The notes beneath the pieces are model-generated. The model had not been told where the DNA came from. It saw only the letters and a list, made by a program, of their open reading frames with translations, and searched no databases. DNA of 64,000 nucleotides from the NCBI RefSeq assembly GCF_026151205.1, contig NC_087083.1:12150944-12214943 (forward strand), written 5' to 3'. The translations under genes were made by a program, and so were the position numbers. Below are positions 57,201 through 59,000 of this stretch, in pieces. The stretch comes from Bolinopsis microptera (lineage: Eukaryota > Ctenophora > Tentaculata > Lobata > Bolinopsidae). How positions within the stretch are numbered: the first letter of the stretch is position 1; each line of letters begins with the position of its first letter.

Positions 57201-59000
57201 ATTTGTCAGCTGAACCGGCTAACTTACGTAATTGTAATAGAAGTTTTTAACTAGCTCACCACAATTTTACCGGTTTCCAATCGCACAAAGAACCAGTATA
57301 AATCATACGTCAACCATAATATTACAATAATCTTACTTGTTGATCCACAGTACAGTGGATAGAGCATGCATGTCTACTATCACGTGACTCCTGATTCCTT
57401 CTAACACGTGACTTCTGATTCCTTCTATCACGTGGCTTCTGATTCCTTCTATCACGTGACTCCTGATTCCTTCTATCTCTCATGTGTCACGTGACTGATC
57501 CCTTTGTGTCACGTGGCTGATCAAAACGCTAAACAACACTGATATGTAGCGAGAAATCTTACATTGTCATTATATTCATTTTTAAATTTCGGAGCATATG
57601 ATCGGACGAAGGAAGTGTTGTGTTAATCACGCTGAATATACAAAATATATATATATACGATATATATATATACGATATATATTATATATATAGCGACACA
57701 TACAAACTAGTATCAGGCTCAGCACGCTGTATCACTCGATATTATGGTGAAATTGTCACAAAATACAAAAGCAAAAGTAGTATTTCGAGTGATTTTTCAG
57801 TGAAAAGAGCCCATAAATAGAACGGCGGAAATGAACGCTTTAGACGCAAACAATTGAATTCGTTCTGCGTGCACACACCACGTATAAGCATCGTTTATTT
57901 GATCAGTTACCATAGCAACAAGTAGGTAAACGATGAAAGCAACGTTCTGAAACTACCAGATAATGACAAATTGGTAGTTAATGAGTGCTATTAACAGGGT
58001 GGTGGCTGGTAGACTCTAGTACAGACAGCCACAATACAGGGGATATGAACGGAAATAGTCATTATTAAGAAATGCTGATTAATTTCAGCATTTGTTATGT
58101 TCTGACTTCTTTGTGTAAAGTAAGCTTTGAAAGTTCTGGAAACATGTGTAATGGTATAATGAGACTATGATTGTAGTTCTAGAAATGGCATGTTAGGTTA
58201 TTAAAAGGGAATGTTAAGTAAGGCTTGAAATGAAAGAGCTAATTTTCGATATCAATAACATTAACTCTGTTTTACAACGATTATTACTTGATATGTTTGT
58301 GTAATAATCGATCATGAACGCATAAATAGTGAATATTAGACGAACAAACCACGGTGTTAGTGCTATTCGCAGCTCAATACTTTGACATAAAAAGGGGCAA
58401 ACATCAGAGTTTCATCGTAACTCAATAATAAATAATTTGATCTATCGGATGAATTACTGAGGTTGCATGTCTAGTGATATGAATAGATTACAACCCCCCT
58501 GTAGACCATCTTCTTTTGTGACGCGGTTCCTGGTACTAATATTTTAATCTTTATTCTCCAACAATAACTACTAATATTGACTACTTGCACTGTACAGACA
58601 AATGATTCAGCCCCTAATTTCTAAAATTAGACGATATTTGCTTTTTAATGGTCGGGCAATGGCGAGGTTGAGATCAGATTATAGTCAGATTATAGTCGGA
58701 TTATATGAACTGTATAATATATACAGTTTACTATATTAATATATAGTCTGGTTATTTTTGGGGTGTGGTTTTATCAAAGGTATGGTTATAGTTAGGTAGT
58801 GGTTCGGTAGTGGTTAGGTTGTGGTTCGGTAGTGGTTAGGTTGTGGTTAGGTTGTGGTTAGATTGTGGTTAGGTTGTGGTTAGGTTAAATGCTCACATTA
58901 AAGCCGGATTACAGTCTGGTGAAGGTCGGGTTAATTTTATAAAATTTTACAAATAAATACAAAATAACACTTACCTATGAAGAATAACACTTTCTTCCAT
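6042..59000 (-). CDS. TOGARAM1: TOGARAM1-like (crescerin) gene, 37 coding exons, whole span
   Basis: The product is a TOG-array protein of cilia; family members bind tubulin through TOG domains and control axoneme length and structure. I joined 37 exons by hand using GT/AG sites and reading phase. The predicted protein is about 2,326 residues, against roughly 1,700 in vertebrates, the excess being in the central linker. Order: TOG1 about residues 9-236, TOG2 about 237-473, linker about 474-1,790, TOG3 about 1,795-2,030, TOG4 about 2,100-2,326. Diagnostic stretches recalled from the family are an LPWE motif after TOG2, SGVYGQ/SGIYGR in the linker, VSLINHG then RYYGR in TOG3, and FTPRLKDPNSKVNL in TOG4. 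Only the exon 23/24 junction breaks phase. TOGARAM2 is the alternative paralogue, but the long linker and the shared motifs favour TOGARAM1. The family call is strong; the first exon is less certain. Confidence 0.9.
6514..6608 (-). CDS. TOGARAM1: TOGARAM1 exon 36 (TOG4, residues 2,217-2,248)
   Basis: It encodes DNPQLVCEYCRIIKSQNNPR and a helix IKPIILDKISDM. It is phase 1 in, phase 0 out, with donor ATG|GTAAAT. Confidence 0.9.
6742..6913 (-). CDS. TOGARAM1: TOGARAM1 exon 35 (TOG4, residues 2,160-2,217)
   Basis: It encodes VNLYALQCLLRMLPHLETSL, LVPNLASQRANIVTLTSQIL and DGFKVHV. SKVNLxALxxLxxMxPxL is the hallmark of TOG4, split here exactly at the SK/VNL junction by the intron. Confidence 0.95.
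7078..7109 (-). other. Duplicated 3' end of TOGARAM1 exon 34 with a second donor
   Basis: It repeats the last 32 bases of exon 34 (encoding TPRLKDPNSK) with one change, followed by AAG|GTTGAG. Splicing to it would read into stop codons in the minisatellite (AAG GTA GTG TAA), so it is most likely unused. Confidence 0.75.
7108..7312. repeat. 21-bp minisatellite in the intron after exon 34
   Basis: About nine and a half copies built on AGTTACCATAGTTACACTAC. It abuts the donor of exon 34 on one side and a duplicated copy of the exon end on the other. Confidence 0.92.
7314..7431 (-). CDS. TOGARAM1: TOGARAM1 exon 34 (TOG4, residues 2,120-2,159)
   Basis: It encodes YTGIAELLDLSIKQPAEVRQ and ISDAFTPRLKDPNSK. 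The downstream acceptor (ACTTCAG|AT) was chosen because it gives WQDR-YTGI in frame, matching 'RDRINGI' in vertebrates. Its last 30 or so bases and donor are duplicated at 7,078-7,109 on the far side of a minisatellite. Confidence 0.93.
7643..7813 (-). CDS. TOGARAM1: TOGARAM1 exon 33 (linker and TOG4 start, residues 2,063-2,120)
   Basis: It encodes an Arg/Pro-rich linker (TARRPGPRRDLRETV) and the first TOG4 helix QSLYKNLNSSNWQDR. The local GC content is clearly higher than in the introns. Acceptor CTCCTCTCCTCCCAG is strong. Confidence 0.9.
8925..8980. repeat. 14-bp repeat (CCTTAACCGTG)
   Basis: Four copies of TTAACCGTG with CC or TT spacers in the intron between exons 32 and 33. Confidence 0.8.
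9072..9149 (-). CDS. TOGARAM1: TOGARAM1 exon 32 (TOG3-TOG4 linker, residues 2,037-2,063)
   Basis: A 78-nt exon encoding YRSQPVSRAQSNLSATYPAN and a basic end. It is Ser/Arg-rich like the 'NTRSSSVSR' linker of vertebrates. Both flanking junctions are in phase 2. Confidence 0.86.
   Translation of the reverse strand, partial: VPVPTRVTGPVQPIRYLPCQPIQET
9301..9471 (-). CDS. TOGARAM1: TOGARAM1 exon 31 (end of TOG3, residues 1,980-2,037)
   Basis: It encodes RYYGRLVLSWCMELSNFDSL and a C-terminal helix with LKDLCDKIKNKGVGNLP. 'RYYGR...NFE...KxxxxxxLxxKGLGE-P' is the family pattern for the TOG3 end. Confidence 0.95.
9622..9777 (-). CDS. TOGARAM1: TOGARAM1 exon 30 (TOG3, residues 1,928-1,980)
   Basis: It encodes SHKSANVRAISAACLKDIVS, then MGVNKCLNKEF and KLSHDGNQEAR. 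The HKxxxVR loop and following helices are TOG HEAT repeats; the vertebrate sequence as I recall it skips from VSLIN straight to RYYGR in one version, so this repeat deserves an alignment check. Confidence 0.9.
9916..10060 (-). CDS. TOGARAM1: TOGARAM1 exon 29 (TOG3, residues 1,880-1,928)
   Basis: It encodes LIKTGELNQFIRNDIGATLS and VDNATPSRVLVSLINHG. The FIRxDxxxxL...VxNxTPxRxxVSLIN pattern is among the best-conserved stretches of the protein. Confidence 0.95.
10217..10400 (-). CDS. TOGARAM1: TOGARAM1 exon 28 (TOG3, residues 1,819-1,880)
   Basis: It encodes VQGLHVLRRLARHHPEAFQ, then LNLRSQVARLAIQIIGDYFT and TAMDA. NLRSxVxRxA is the TOG3 loop-helix signature seen in vertebrate TOGARAM1. Phase 0 in, phase 1 out. 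Confidence 0.94.
10401..12755. other. Intron between exons 27 and 28, gene-poor left part
   Basis: It holds an AT microsatellite (10,629-10,652), the GCTAGATT repeat at 12.1 kb and several CACGTGAC motifs. A 113-codon minus-strand frame at 11,074-11,415 has no start context or homologue I can name. Confidence 0.5.
12130..12228. repeat. Short tandem repeat of TTGCTAGATTTGTA type
   Basis: Alternating TTGCTAGATTATTA and TTGCTAGATTTGTA units, seven or eight in total. Confidence 0.8.
12756..13522. mobile_element. Mariner-like (Tc1/mariner) inverted-repeat element, 767 bp, TA duplication
   Basis: Both ends read CAGGGTGGGCCAAAAGTCAG inward, the match continuing for about 46 bp, and both are flanked by TA. 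No transposase is seen inside. The interior holds coding-like plus-strand frames instead, so either the element captured gene sequence or two separate insertions flank an exon. Confidence 0.7.
13275..13422 (+). CDS. Plus-strand spliced ORF, candidate exon a
   Basis: An acceptor TGTTTTTAG with a CTAAT branch-like site 25 bp upstream is followed by SYATFDNLPSLKKLGVQHVQ and a frame ending DDGILEP|GTAAGT, a perfect donor. It lies between two inverted mariner-like ends (12,756 and 13,522). I do not recognise it and found no start exon; reading frames at 12,870-13,020 and 13,160-13,270 on the same strand also look coding-like but could not be spliced convincingly. Confidence 0.45.
13832..13962 (+). 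CDS. Plus-strand spliced ORF, candidate exon b
   Basis: It is bounded by AATTCAG|CTG (phase 0, matching exon a) and GA|GTAAGA. It reads ENNSANFCETEHVDAVKGIM then YISLTPRLILPVQLSIIE. The frame stays open further upstream to 13,706, so the left boundary is uncertain. Confidence 0.5.
14011..14272 (+). CDS. Plus-strand spliced ORF, last exon
   Basis: After a 48-bp intron (13,963-14,010, ending TTGTTGCAG) the frame continues SLMVQLDSVSRWSDCCLVDK, LINFVWNILERFLLNYPAIV and FPNMFFCNFSEGSFALLFCR to TAG at 14,270. It is leucine-rich and amphipathic, as in helical-repeat proteins; the family is not recognised. The TAG and an AATAAA at 14,322 both belong to an interspersed repeat that begins at 14,269, so the gene may have been cut short by that insertion. 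It may be a pseudogene. Confidence 0.5.
14269..14363 (+). repeat. Interspersed repeat family, copy A
   Basis: It starts with a palindrome (TAGGTTTATAACCTA), continues with a hairpin GGACTCGTCGACGGTCC, and ends TTTTACGAGTATCACCCGTT. Copies B-E are at 52,065, 52,367, 63,312 and 63,729. It lies between the two nested plus-strand genes. Confidence 0.8.
14322..14327 (+). terminator. Poly(A) signal AATAAA supplied by the interspersed repeat
   Basis: AATAAA lies 50 bp after the stop of the upstream plus-strand ORF. The other copies of the repeat read AATATA or AATATT here, so the signal is specific to this copy. Confidence 0.35.
14402..14528 (+). CDS. Nested single-pass membrane protein, exon 1
   Basis: Residues 1-42 of a 124-residue protein on the strand opposite the host gene, inside the TOGARAM1 intron between exons 27 and 28. 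It begins MSTANKGPVTNEEWMALADA and runs into a strong hydrophobic segment, KLIMPVILIPILCIIVYVMV at about residues 27-46 after splicing. It ends at G|GTATGT in phase 1. There is no signal peptide before the segment. I do not recognise the family; it is of the small integral membrane protein type. Confidence 0.75.
14650..14897 (+). CDS. Nested single-pass membrane protein, exon 2
   Basis: Residues 43-124. The acceptor TTATTTCAG|TA completes a valine codon, then the frame gives MVFMNIREKNEALRRMGGPS, a polar middle, SLFPISMGFGIHTQRRYNAP and an acidic end with EMEAVVEEVQEAE before TAG. The basic residues right after the membrane segment suggest a cytosolic C-terminus. A canonical poly(A) signal follows 312 bp downstream. 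Confidence 0.75.
15209..15214 (+). terminator. Poly(A) signal AATAAA of the nested membrane-protein gene
   Basis: AATAAA lies on the plus strand 312 bp after the stop codon at 14,897, with no other gene between. Confidence 0.55.
15520..15807. mobile_element. Harbinger-like MITE, 288 bp, TTA duplication
   Basis: Both ends read CCCCCCAGTTCCATGGCCGG inward, with the match running about 46 bp to a GACGGAG block. TTA flanks both sides, the 3-bp TWA duplication expected of PIF/Harbinger. The interior is a series of CTCCGG-rich inverted units and has no ORF. Confidence 0.85.
15934..16072 (-). CDS. TOGARAM1: TOGARAM1 exon 27 (TOG3 start, residues 1,772-1,818)
   Basis: It encodes an acidic lead-in, then LLNPESAAAEAVKNLKIGGE and EWNFK. 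The pattern 'P..A..EA...L....W..K..GL' opens TOG3 in the family and continues into exon 28 across a 5.5-kb intron that holds the nested plus-strand genes. Confidence 0.9.
16318..17595 (-). CDS. TOGARAM1: TOGARAM1 exon 26 (longest exon, residues 1,346-1,772)
   Basis: This 1,278-nt exon encodes a low-complexity segment: a Thr/Asn-rich start, a short KLQT/KVQT repeat, a helical stretch around LDTLSKSYRRSLALGQYIKY, and five copies of GGPGEE made by an 18-bp minisatellite at 16,929-17,018. The first ATG looks like a start, but a good acceptor (CCCAG) lies 4 nt before it and exon 25 joins in frame, so it is internal. The end (SDLR) joins exon 27. Confidence 0.85.
16929..17018. repeat. Coding minisatellite, 18 bp x 5 (GGPGEE)
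   Basis: Five near-identical 18-bp units lie in frame in exon 26 and encode Gly-Gly-Pro-Gly-Glu-Glu on the minus strand. One unit differs by a silent base. Copy number is likely polymorphic. Confidence 0.9.
17741..17828 (-). CDS. TOGARAM1: TOGARAM1 exon 25 (linker, residues 1,316-1,346)
   Basis: This 88-nt exon encodes KPVSAPVESRLNVSDGGVKR and a basic tail. It is phase 1 in and phase 2 out, in register with both neighbours. Confidence 0.82.
18031..18285 (-). CDS. TOGARAM1: TOGARAM1 exon 24 (acidic then basic linker, about residues 1,232-1,316)
   Basis: It encodes an acidic, Ser-rich start (DGSLSDNSDNSEEDSSDKEE), typical of CK2-site clusters, then a mixed-charge helix with RMRFEKKRAQLVERQSAEQR. 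The acceptor TTTCAG|TA requires a preceding phase 1 exon, which exon 23 does not give with its best donor. Confidence 0.8.
18515..18619 (-). CDS. TOGARAM1: TOGARAM1 exon 23 (linker SGVYGQ motif, residues 1,197-1,231)
   Basis: It encodes QPLRAPSGVYGQRVHPSRSL. A 'PPSGIYGRSV' patch is present in the vertebrate linker as I recall it, so this is a good anchor. With the best donor (AAG|GTACGG) it ends in phase 0, which does not match exon 24. A weaker donor 7 nt downstream (GGG|GTCTTT) would fix the phase, or a tiny exon is missing. Confidence 0.78.
18674..18753. repeat. Palindrome around an AATT microsatellite
   Basis: Arms of about 24 bp (AATCGTATTAAATAATGTCT and its inverse, one mismatch) flank TTAA/AATT repeats. 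It lies between exons 22 and 23 and could be a snap-back element remnant or slippage product. Confidence 0.75.
18911..19084 (-). CDS. TOGARAM1: TOGARAM1 exon 22 (linker, residues 1,139-1,196)
   Basis: It encodes NLAKKKLKQAAEDSRKPRPK and later VGKGLSSHHIDSDGGLK. It is basic and phase 0 at both ends. Acceptor ATATCTCAG|AAC, donor AAG|GTCGGT. Confidence 0.82.
19262..19426 (-). CDS. TOGARAM1: TOGARAM1 exon 21 (charged helix, residues 1,084-1,138)
   Basis: It encodes AKWEKIRMEELAKEEKRRST and a continuing E/K/R/Q-rich helix, then IDSYHIGNGYVEL. Both ends are phase 0. The charged run together with exon 20 looks like a coiled coil of about 50 residues within the linker. Confidence 0.82.
19670..19851 (-). 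CDS. TOGARAM1: TOGARAM1 exon 20 (linker, residues 1,023-1,083)
   Basis: It encodes a Thr/Glu-rich segment followed by the start of a charged helix DIKQDEEEGRRAEEERLEL. That helix runs on into exon 21 as a probable single alpha-helix or coiled coil. Confidence 0.8.
20110..20992 (-). CDS. TOGARAM1: TOGARAM1 exon 19 (large linker exon, residues 729-1,023)
   Basis: This 883-nt exon encodes a very basic, Ser/Lys-rich segment with RRNLARKKLRKKKVVKHVS near residue 785 and many SKS/NKSS motifs. It is likely disordered; the basic patches could bind microtubules or act as nuclear signals (inference). The acceptor CACCCCACCAG|GCT is strong. The donor at G|GTACAG keeps the next exon in frame; a second GAG|GTACAT a few bases on does not. 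Confidence 0.85.
21278..21420 (-). CDS. TOGARAM1: TOGARAM1 exon 18 (linker, residues 681-728)
   Basis: It encodes a serine/asparagine-rich segment ending TLNDSGIFEEHSFVNSK. DSGIFEEHS is like the 'SESGVYSQES' patch in the vertebrate linker. Acceptor is CCCTTTAG, donor AAA|GTAGGG. Confidence 0.83.
21819..21894 (-). CDS. TOGARAM1: TOGARAM1 exon 17 (linker, residues 656-681)
   Basis: This 76-nt exon encodes LSNGSAPPQKSNSFANDSYG plus a few residues. It was found because the neighbours need a phase 0 to phase 1 exon between them; it has CTCAG acceptor and A|GTATGT donor. Confidence 0.78.
22043..22142 (-). CDS. TOGARAM1: TOGARAM1 exon 16 (linker, residues 622-655)
   Basis: It encodes SNTLGSLKKYFPSVKGSPDP followed by a basic tail. 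The segment resembles a short 'SDIFPTFGSKP'-like patch I recall in the vertebrate linker, which is only weak support. It is phase 2 in and phase 0 out. Confidence 0.82.
22252..22424 (-). CDS. TOGARAM1: TOGARAM1 exon 15 (linker, residues 565-622)
   Basis: It encodes a glycine-rich stretch (IKGGGGRSDGGSYAQ) then a basic/serine stretch ending TSAPR. The acceptor TTTCCCAG|GGC lies only 15 bp from an array of 21 copies of a 12-bp repeat that occupies the intron end. Confidence 0.85.
22439..22700. repeat. 12-bp tandem repeat (TTACTTTCAGTG), 21 copies, next to exon 15 acceptor
   Basis: Perfect copies fill the last 260 bp of the 15-kb intron on the minus strand, stopping 15 bp short of the acceptor of exon 15. 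All three frames stay open, giving spurious ORFs. Confidence 0.95.
22701..26930. other. 15-kb intron, first part, no gene seen
   Basis: It carries a LINE remnant (24.55 kb) and a palindromic CACGTG cluster at 24,113-24,180 built of GTCATGTGAGTCACACGTGA units. A 68-codon plus frame at 25,794 is unsupported. Confidence 0.55.
24550..24660 (+). pseudogene. Non-LTR retrotransposon (LINE) C-terminal remnant
   Basis: A short frame reads SFFFRTHSVWNDLPIPHDVV, close to the 'RTVxxWNxLPxxVV' end of many LINE reverse transcriptases. Nothing upstream continues it, so it is a decayed fragment in the 15-kb intron. Confidence 0.55.
26931..27429. repeat. Higher-order tandem repeat carrying CRE sites (TGACGTCA)
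   Basis: A 113-bp and a 75-bp unit alternate, giving a period of about 187 bp. Each begins with GAGTGACGTCACTATT and ends with GGTGAACCTAGGAATCAGAG. GTGACGTCAC occurs at 26,971, 27,084, 27,159, 27,271 and 27,345. Confidence 0.88.
27430..31224. other. 15-kb intron, middle part, two small plus-strand ORFs
   Basis: Mostly AT-rich unique sequence. Frames at 30,255-30,488 (77 codons, leucine-rich end with LVDYLIDSLLQLMTNSLTKL) and 30,782-30,994 (70 codons, basic) lie close together and are followed by AATAAA at 31,041. They could be a small nested gene, but no splice or homologue supports this. Confidence 0.35.
31225..31832. repeat. 11-bp tandem repeat (AGTGCTGTTYT), about 55 copies
   Basis: C and T alternate irregularly at the Y position, with a nearly pure T block in 31,580-31,690, a pattern of local homogenisation. 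Confidence 0.95.
33459..34268. repeat. 10-bp CAGGCTGAG array with about ten CAGGTAAGATGA inserts
   Basis: GAGCAGGCTG and CTGTCAGG/CTGCCAGG units are mixed in longer blocks. About ten copies include CCAGGTAAGATGAG, a perfect metazoan 5' splice-site consensus on the plus strand, antisense to the host gene. Confidence 0.92.
34269..37486. other. 15-kb intron, last part on the coordinate axis, no gene seen
   Basis: AT-rich with a threefold ACTGGTACTCAG repeat at 35,287-35,322 and a GC-rich palindrome ACCGCGCGCGCGGT at 37,350. Nothing else is recognised. Confidence 0.55.
37487..37658 (-). CDS. TOGARAM1: TOGARAM1 exon 14 (linker with LPWE motif, residues 507-564)
   Basis: It encodes a disordered segment with RRYYSAGRNRLPWERPSRQN. 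A similar 'RR-x-SAG...LPWE' stretch follows TOG2 in vertebrate TOGARAM1 as I recall it. This supports the gene call outside the folded domains. Donor CAG|GTTCGT opens a 15-kb intron, and phase 0 matches exon 15. Confidence 0.88.
38073..38175 (-). CDS. TOGARAM1: TOGARAM1 exon 13 (linker, residues 473-507)
   Basis: It encodes a glycine/threonine-rich segment with TLNDVGLVTHGEGCFTRNGT. It is phase 1 in and phase 2 out, fitting both neighbours. No domain is recognised. Confidence 0.82.
38421..38582. repeat. Direct duplication of about 60 bp at 100-bp spacing
   Basis: GGGGTAAAACAGACGTAACG with flanks at 38,449 recurs as GGGGTAAAACAGACTTTACG at 38,548, both followed by GCGGGCCTGGTTTA-like sequence. 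Confidence 0.8.
39176..39320 (-). CDS. TOGARAM1: TOGARAM1 exon 12 (end of TOG2, residues 425-473)
   Basis: It encodes VVNTALEAITVLKDRISTRE and the terminal VGIIYRAVEKID and NAIKDRLDK helices. The run of arginines and lysines at the end resembles the TOG2 C-terminal helix of the family. Donor is G|GTAACC. Confidence 0.92.
39594..39735 (-). CDS. TOGARAM1: TOGARAM1 exon 11 (TOG2, residues 377-424)
   Basis: It encodes LRDRNPRVREEAINVVIKTM and then a helix pair ending ALADHRQR. NPRVREE is the strongest TOG loop signature in this half of the protein. A 31-bp tandem repeat lies just upstream of its acceptor (39.74-39.90 kb). Confidence 0.93.
39741..39896. repeat. 31-bp tandem repeat, five copies, before exon 11
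   Basis: Unit AACTGGTTATTTGGTTAGTT plus 11 bases. It immediately precedes, on the minus strand, the acceptor of exon 11. Confidence 0.92.
40136..40235 (-). CDS. TOGARAM1: TOGARAM1 exon 10 (TOG2, residues 344-377)
   Basis: It encodes DNKIAVREGTMKCLTQLMRV and a following VLDVVLV helix. The D-K--VRE motif is the classic TOG intra-HEAT loop with basic residues that contact tubulin. The exon ends in phase 2. Confidence 0.92.
41016..41111 (-). CDS. TOGARAM1: TOGARAM1 exon 9 (TOG2, residues 312-344)
   Basis: It encodes STVLVSAFVEVFREVLGDCV and PLTRALCHKI, a HEAT helix pair of TOG2. Both ends are in phase 1, and it joins smoothly to exon 10 (HKIGDNKIAVREG). Confidence 0.9.
41354..41459 (-). CDS. 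TOGARAM1: TOGARAM1 exon 8 (TOG2, residues 277-312)
   Basis: It encodes SAIRRVTSPSDFLICIDEIC and the following IIKVIPINNF helix. A first AG|GTTACC donor would put the next exon out of frame; the donor 8 nt further (G|GTACGG) keeps it open, so I used that one. Confidence 0.88.
41608..41727 (-). CDS. TOGARAM1: TOGARAM1 exon 7 (TOG2 start, residues 237-276)
   Basis: Phase 0 at both ends. It encodes LLWDLIPDSTLTKLHGDDVV and then a helix DQLKAIAELE. The 'L-IP--T---L...W/D...R..A...L' pattern is how TOG2 opens in TOGARAM proteins. Confidence 0.9.
41957..42073 (-). CDS. TOGARAM1: TOGARAM1 exon 6 (end of TOG1, residues 198-236)
   Basis: In phase 0 at both ends, it encodes ELITQLPSSAITSGRELLQI followed by a polar stretch. 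The pattern of a last helix, a proline, then a basic tail resembles the end of TOG1 and the start of the short TOG1-TOG2 linker. Confidence 0.88.
42889..43021 (-). CDS. TOGARAM1: TOGARAM1 exon 5 (TOG1, residues 153-197)
   Basis: It encodes a lysine-rich helical segment with SYNIVTALCKRHFVEENKK and a following helix FISIAGIISSNRME. It is phase 2 in and phase 0 out, with donor GAG|GTTTGT. The MULE-like element at 43.07-43.76 kb sits only 50 bp upstream, in the preceding intron. Confidence 0.9.
43406..43416 (+). promoter_or_regulatory. TATA box before the FLYWCH-like fragment
   Basis: ATATATAAAC sits 35-45 bp upstream of the ATG at 43,450, closer than a normal UTR would allow unless transcription starts almost at the codon. 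Confidence 0.3.
43450..43557 (+). pseudogene. FLYWCH-like fragment inside the MULE-like element
   Basis: A 35-codon frame beginning with ATG reads SRNVLYDGHLYHLNRKKK near its end. The G-x-x-L-x-x-x-G-x-x-Y pattern followed by basic residues resembles the first half of a FLYWCH finger; the WxC/CH part is missing because the frame stops. A TATA box (ATATATAAAC) lies about 40 bp before the ATG. No transposase follows, so it is a truncated remnant or a very small gene. Confidence 0.4.
44556..44677 (-). CDS. TOGARAM1: TOGARAM1 exon 4 (TOG1, residues 113-153)
   Basis: The exon encodes ALVRSVIWEGIDSKDPSTSR followed by a leucine-rich helix. It starts in phase 0 and ends in phase 2 at CA|GTGAGT. The helix-turn pattern with the aspartate-containing intra-repeat loop is typical of TOG HEAT repeats. 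Confidence 0.9.
45024..45057. repeat. Perfect 15-bp stem hairpin
   Basis: AAGTGACTTACGACA pairs with TGTCGTAAGTCACTT around an ATAA loop, in the intron between exons 3 and 4. It has no T-run, so it is not a terminator. Confidence 0.8.
45724..45915 (-). CDS. TOGARAM1: TOGARAM1 exon 3 (TOG1, residues 49-112)
   Basis: This exon is in phase 0 at both ends. It encodes HEAT-type helices including LRTKCTKLICDVLPKLG and a second helix with VMPNILSNMAANNLVLKRES. A long pyrimidine tract (CTCCACTCCCCCTCAG) precedes it, and the donor is GAG|GTTGGT. It corresponds to the middle of TOG1. Confidence 0.9.
45985..46160 (+). pseudogene. LINE 3' end remnant with trinucleotide tail
   Basis: The frame reads QGRPRKT, stop, TYLSMLLKEVGTNSKEELRT, then LMRDRDI, stop. 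'GRPRKT...L..LMxDRxxW' closes many LINE ORF2 proteins. Two stops disrupt it, and a (TAG)n run at 46,147-46,160 follows as a tail. It lies in TOGARAM1 intron 2. Confidence 0.7.
46710..46827 (-). CDS. TOGARAM1: TOGARAM1 exon 2 (TOG1 start, residues 9-48)
   Basis: It reads RLESRLAGQKTQAIEELIGI and continues as a first HEAT helix pair. The acceptor is an AG preceded by a CTAAC branch-like site and a pyrimidine run; the donor is AAG|GTAATT. The open frame extends a little further upstream to a stop but has no ATG, so an upstream exon is required. Helical periodicity fits the beginning of TOG1. Confidence 0.75.
46828..48100. other. Intron 1, segment next to exon 2
   Basis: No gene is seen. An AATTAATTATT microsatellite lies at 47,130-47,165. 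Confidence 0.5.
48101..48974. repeat. 18-bp E-box minisatellite, about 49 copies
   Basis: The unit CCACGTGACAAGAACAAA is repeated with almost no change except A/G at one position and four CACTTG variants. Each unit carries the palindromic E-box CACGTG within CACGTGAC, the kind of site bound by USF, MITF/TFE and MYC/MAX. It lies in TOGARAM1 intron 1. The long open frames on both strands come from the repeat. Confidence 0.95.
48975..50326. other. Intron 1, between the E-box array and the large element
   Basis: AT-rich with no gene. A 50-codon minus-strand frame near 49,315-49,460 is open but would not fit the exon 1 to exon 2 phase requirement. Confidence 0.5.
50335..51120 (+). repeat. Left terminal inverted repeat (786 bp)
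   Basis: It matches the right arm in reverse complement with few differences, end to end. It contains AGCGCTTATAAGCGCT-type palindromes every 30-80 bp and ends at GACCGGCTATAA. Confidence 0.85.
51088..51903. repeat. Nested long palindrome of GCCGGC/TTATAA blocks
   Basis: The two halves pair around about 51,553, for example 51,420-51,543 with 51,569-51,687. The inner edge of the TIR (GGTAGATCACCGACCGGCTA) reappears inverted at 51,880-51,903, so this palindrome shares its outer sequence with the main arms. Confidence 0.8.
52065..52157 (+). repeat. Interspersed repeat family, copy B
   Basis: Nearly the same as copy A but with AATATATGG in place of the AATAAA. It is flanked on both sides by the direct repeat GTTAATGGTGGCGGTTGT, part of which is inside the unit. 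It lies in the interior of the large inverted-repeat element. Confidence 0.8.
52367..52453 (-). repeat. Interspersed repeat family, copy C (inverted)
   Basis: An inverted copy facing copy B across 210 bp. It lacks the TCGTCGACGG part of the hairpin and carries ACCGTACCAAAACG instead of ACCAGGACG. Confidence 0.75.
54056..54912. repeat. GC-rich minisatellite, 22-23-bp unit in about 250-bp higher-order repeats
   Basis: Units of the form AGGCCCTTTCGGGACC repeat about 37 times. GGTTACCACGTGACCCAGGC recurs at 54,290, 54,549 and 54,799, giving a longer period of 250-259 bp. The open frames here on both strands are repeat artefacts. Confidence 0.9.
55596..56262. repeat. Two tandem units of about 330 bp inside the large element
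   Basis: The sequence from GGGGCAGCATTGAAAAAGTG at 55,596 recurs from 55,923 with small changes, including a CAGGCCATGGGTGATAGGAA core. Both contain several AGCGCTT palindromes and resemble TIR material. Confidence 0.75.
56263..57048 (-). repeat. Right terminal inverted repeat (786 bp)
   Basis: The reverse complement of the left arm, same length. Differences are mostly single bases and homopolymer lengths, so the insertion or its arm homogenisation is recent. Confidence 0.85.
57380..57512. repeat. 24-bp tandem repeat with CACGTGAC sites
   Basis: Five units built on ATCACGTGACTCCTGATTCC. The CACGTG box is again part of the unit. Confidence 0.88.
58776..58892. repeat. GGTTAGGTTGTGGTTA-type short tandem repeat
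   Basis: Irregular repeats of GGTTAGGTTGT and GGTTCGGTAGT just inside intron 1, about 80 bp from exon 1. Confidence 0.8.
58975..59000 (-). CDS. TOGARAM1: TOGARAM1 exon 1 (proposed start, residues 1-9)
   Basis: This is a 26-nt coding stretch reading MEESVILH plus two bases, followed by a strong donor (AG|GTAAGTG). It was chosen because exon 2 has no in-frame ATG and a stop just upstream, while this ATG ends in exactly the phase exon 2 needs (AG+G gives Arg). It implies a 12-kb first intron. The start could instead lie in an exon I did not see. Confidence 0.5.

Larger units (their letters stand above)
57057..58974. other. Intron 1, segment next to exon 1
   Basis: Contains the 24-bp CACGTG repeat, an ATATATACGAT microsatellite at 57,645-57,693 and GGTTAGG repeats. 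No gene is seen. Confidence 0.5.
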
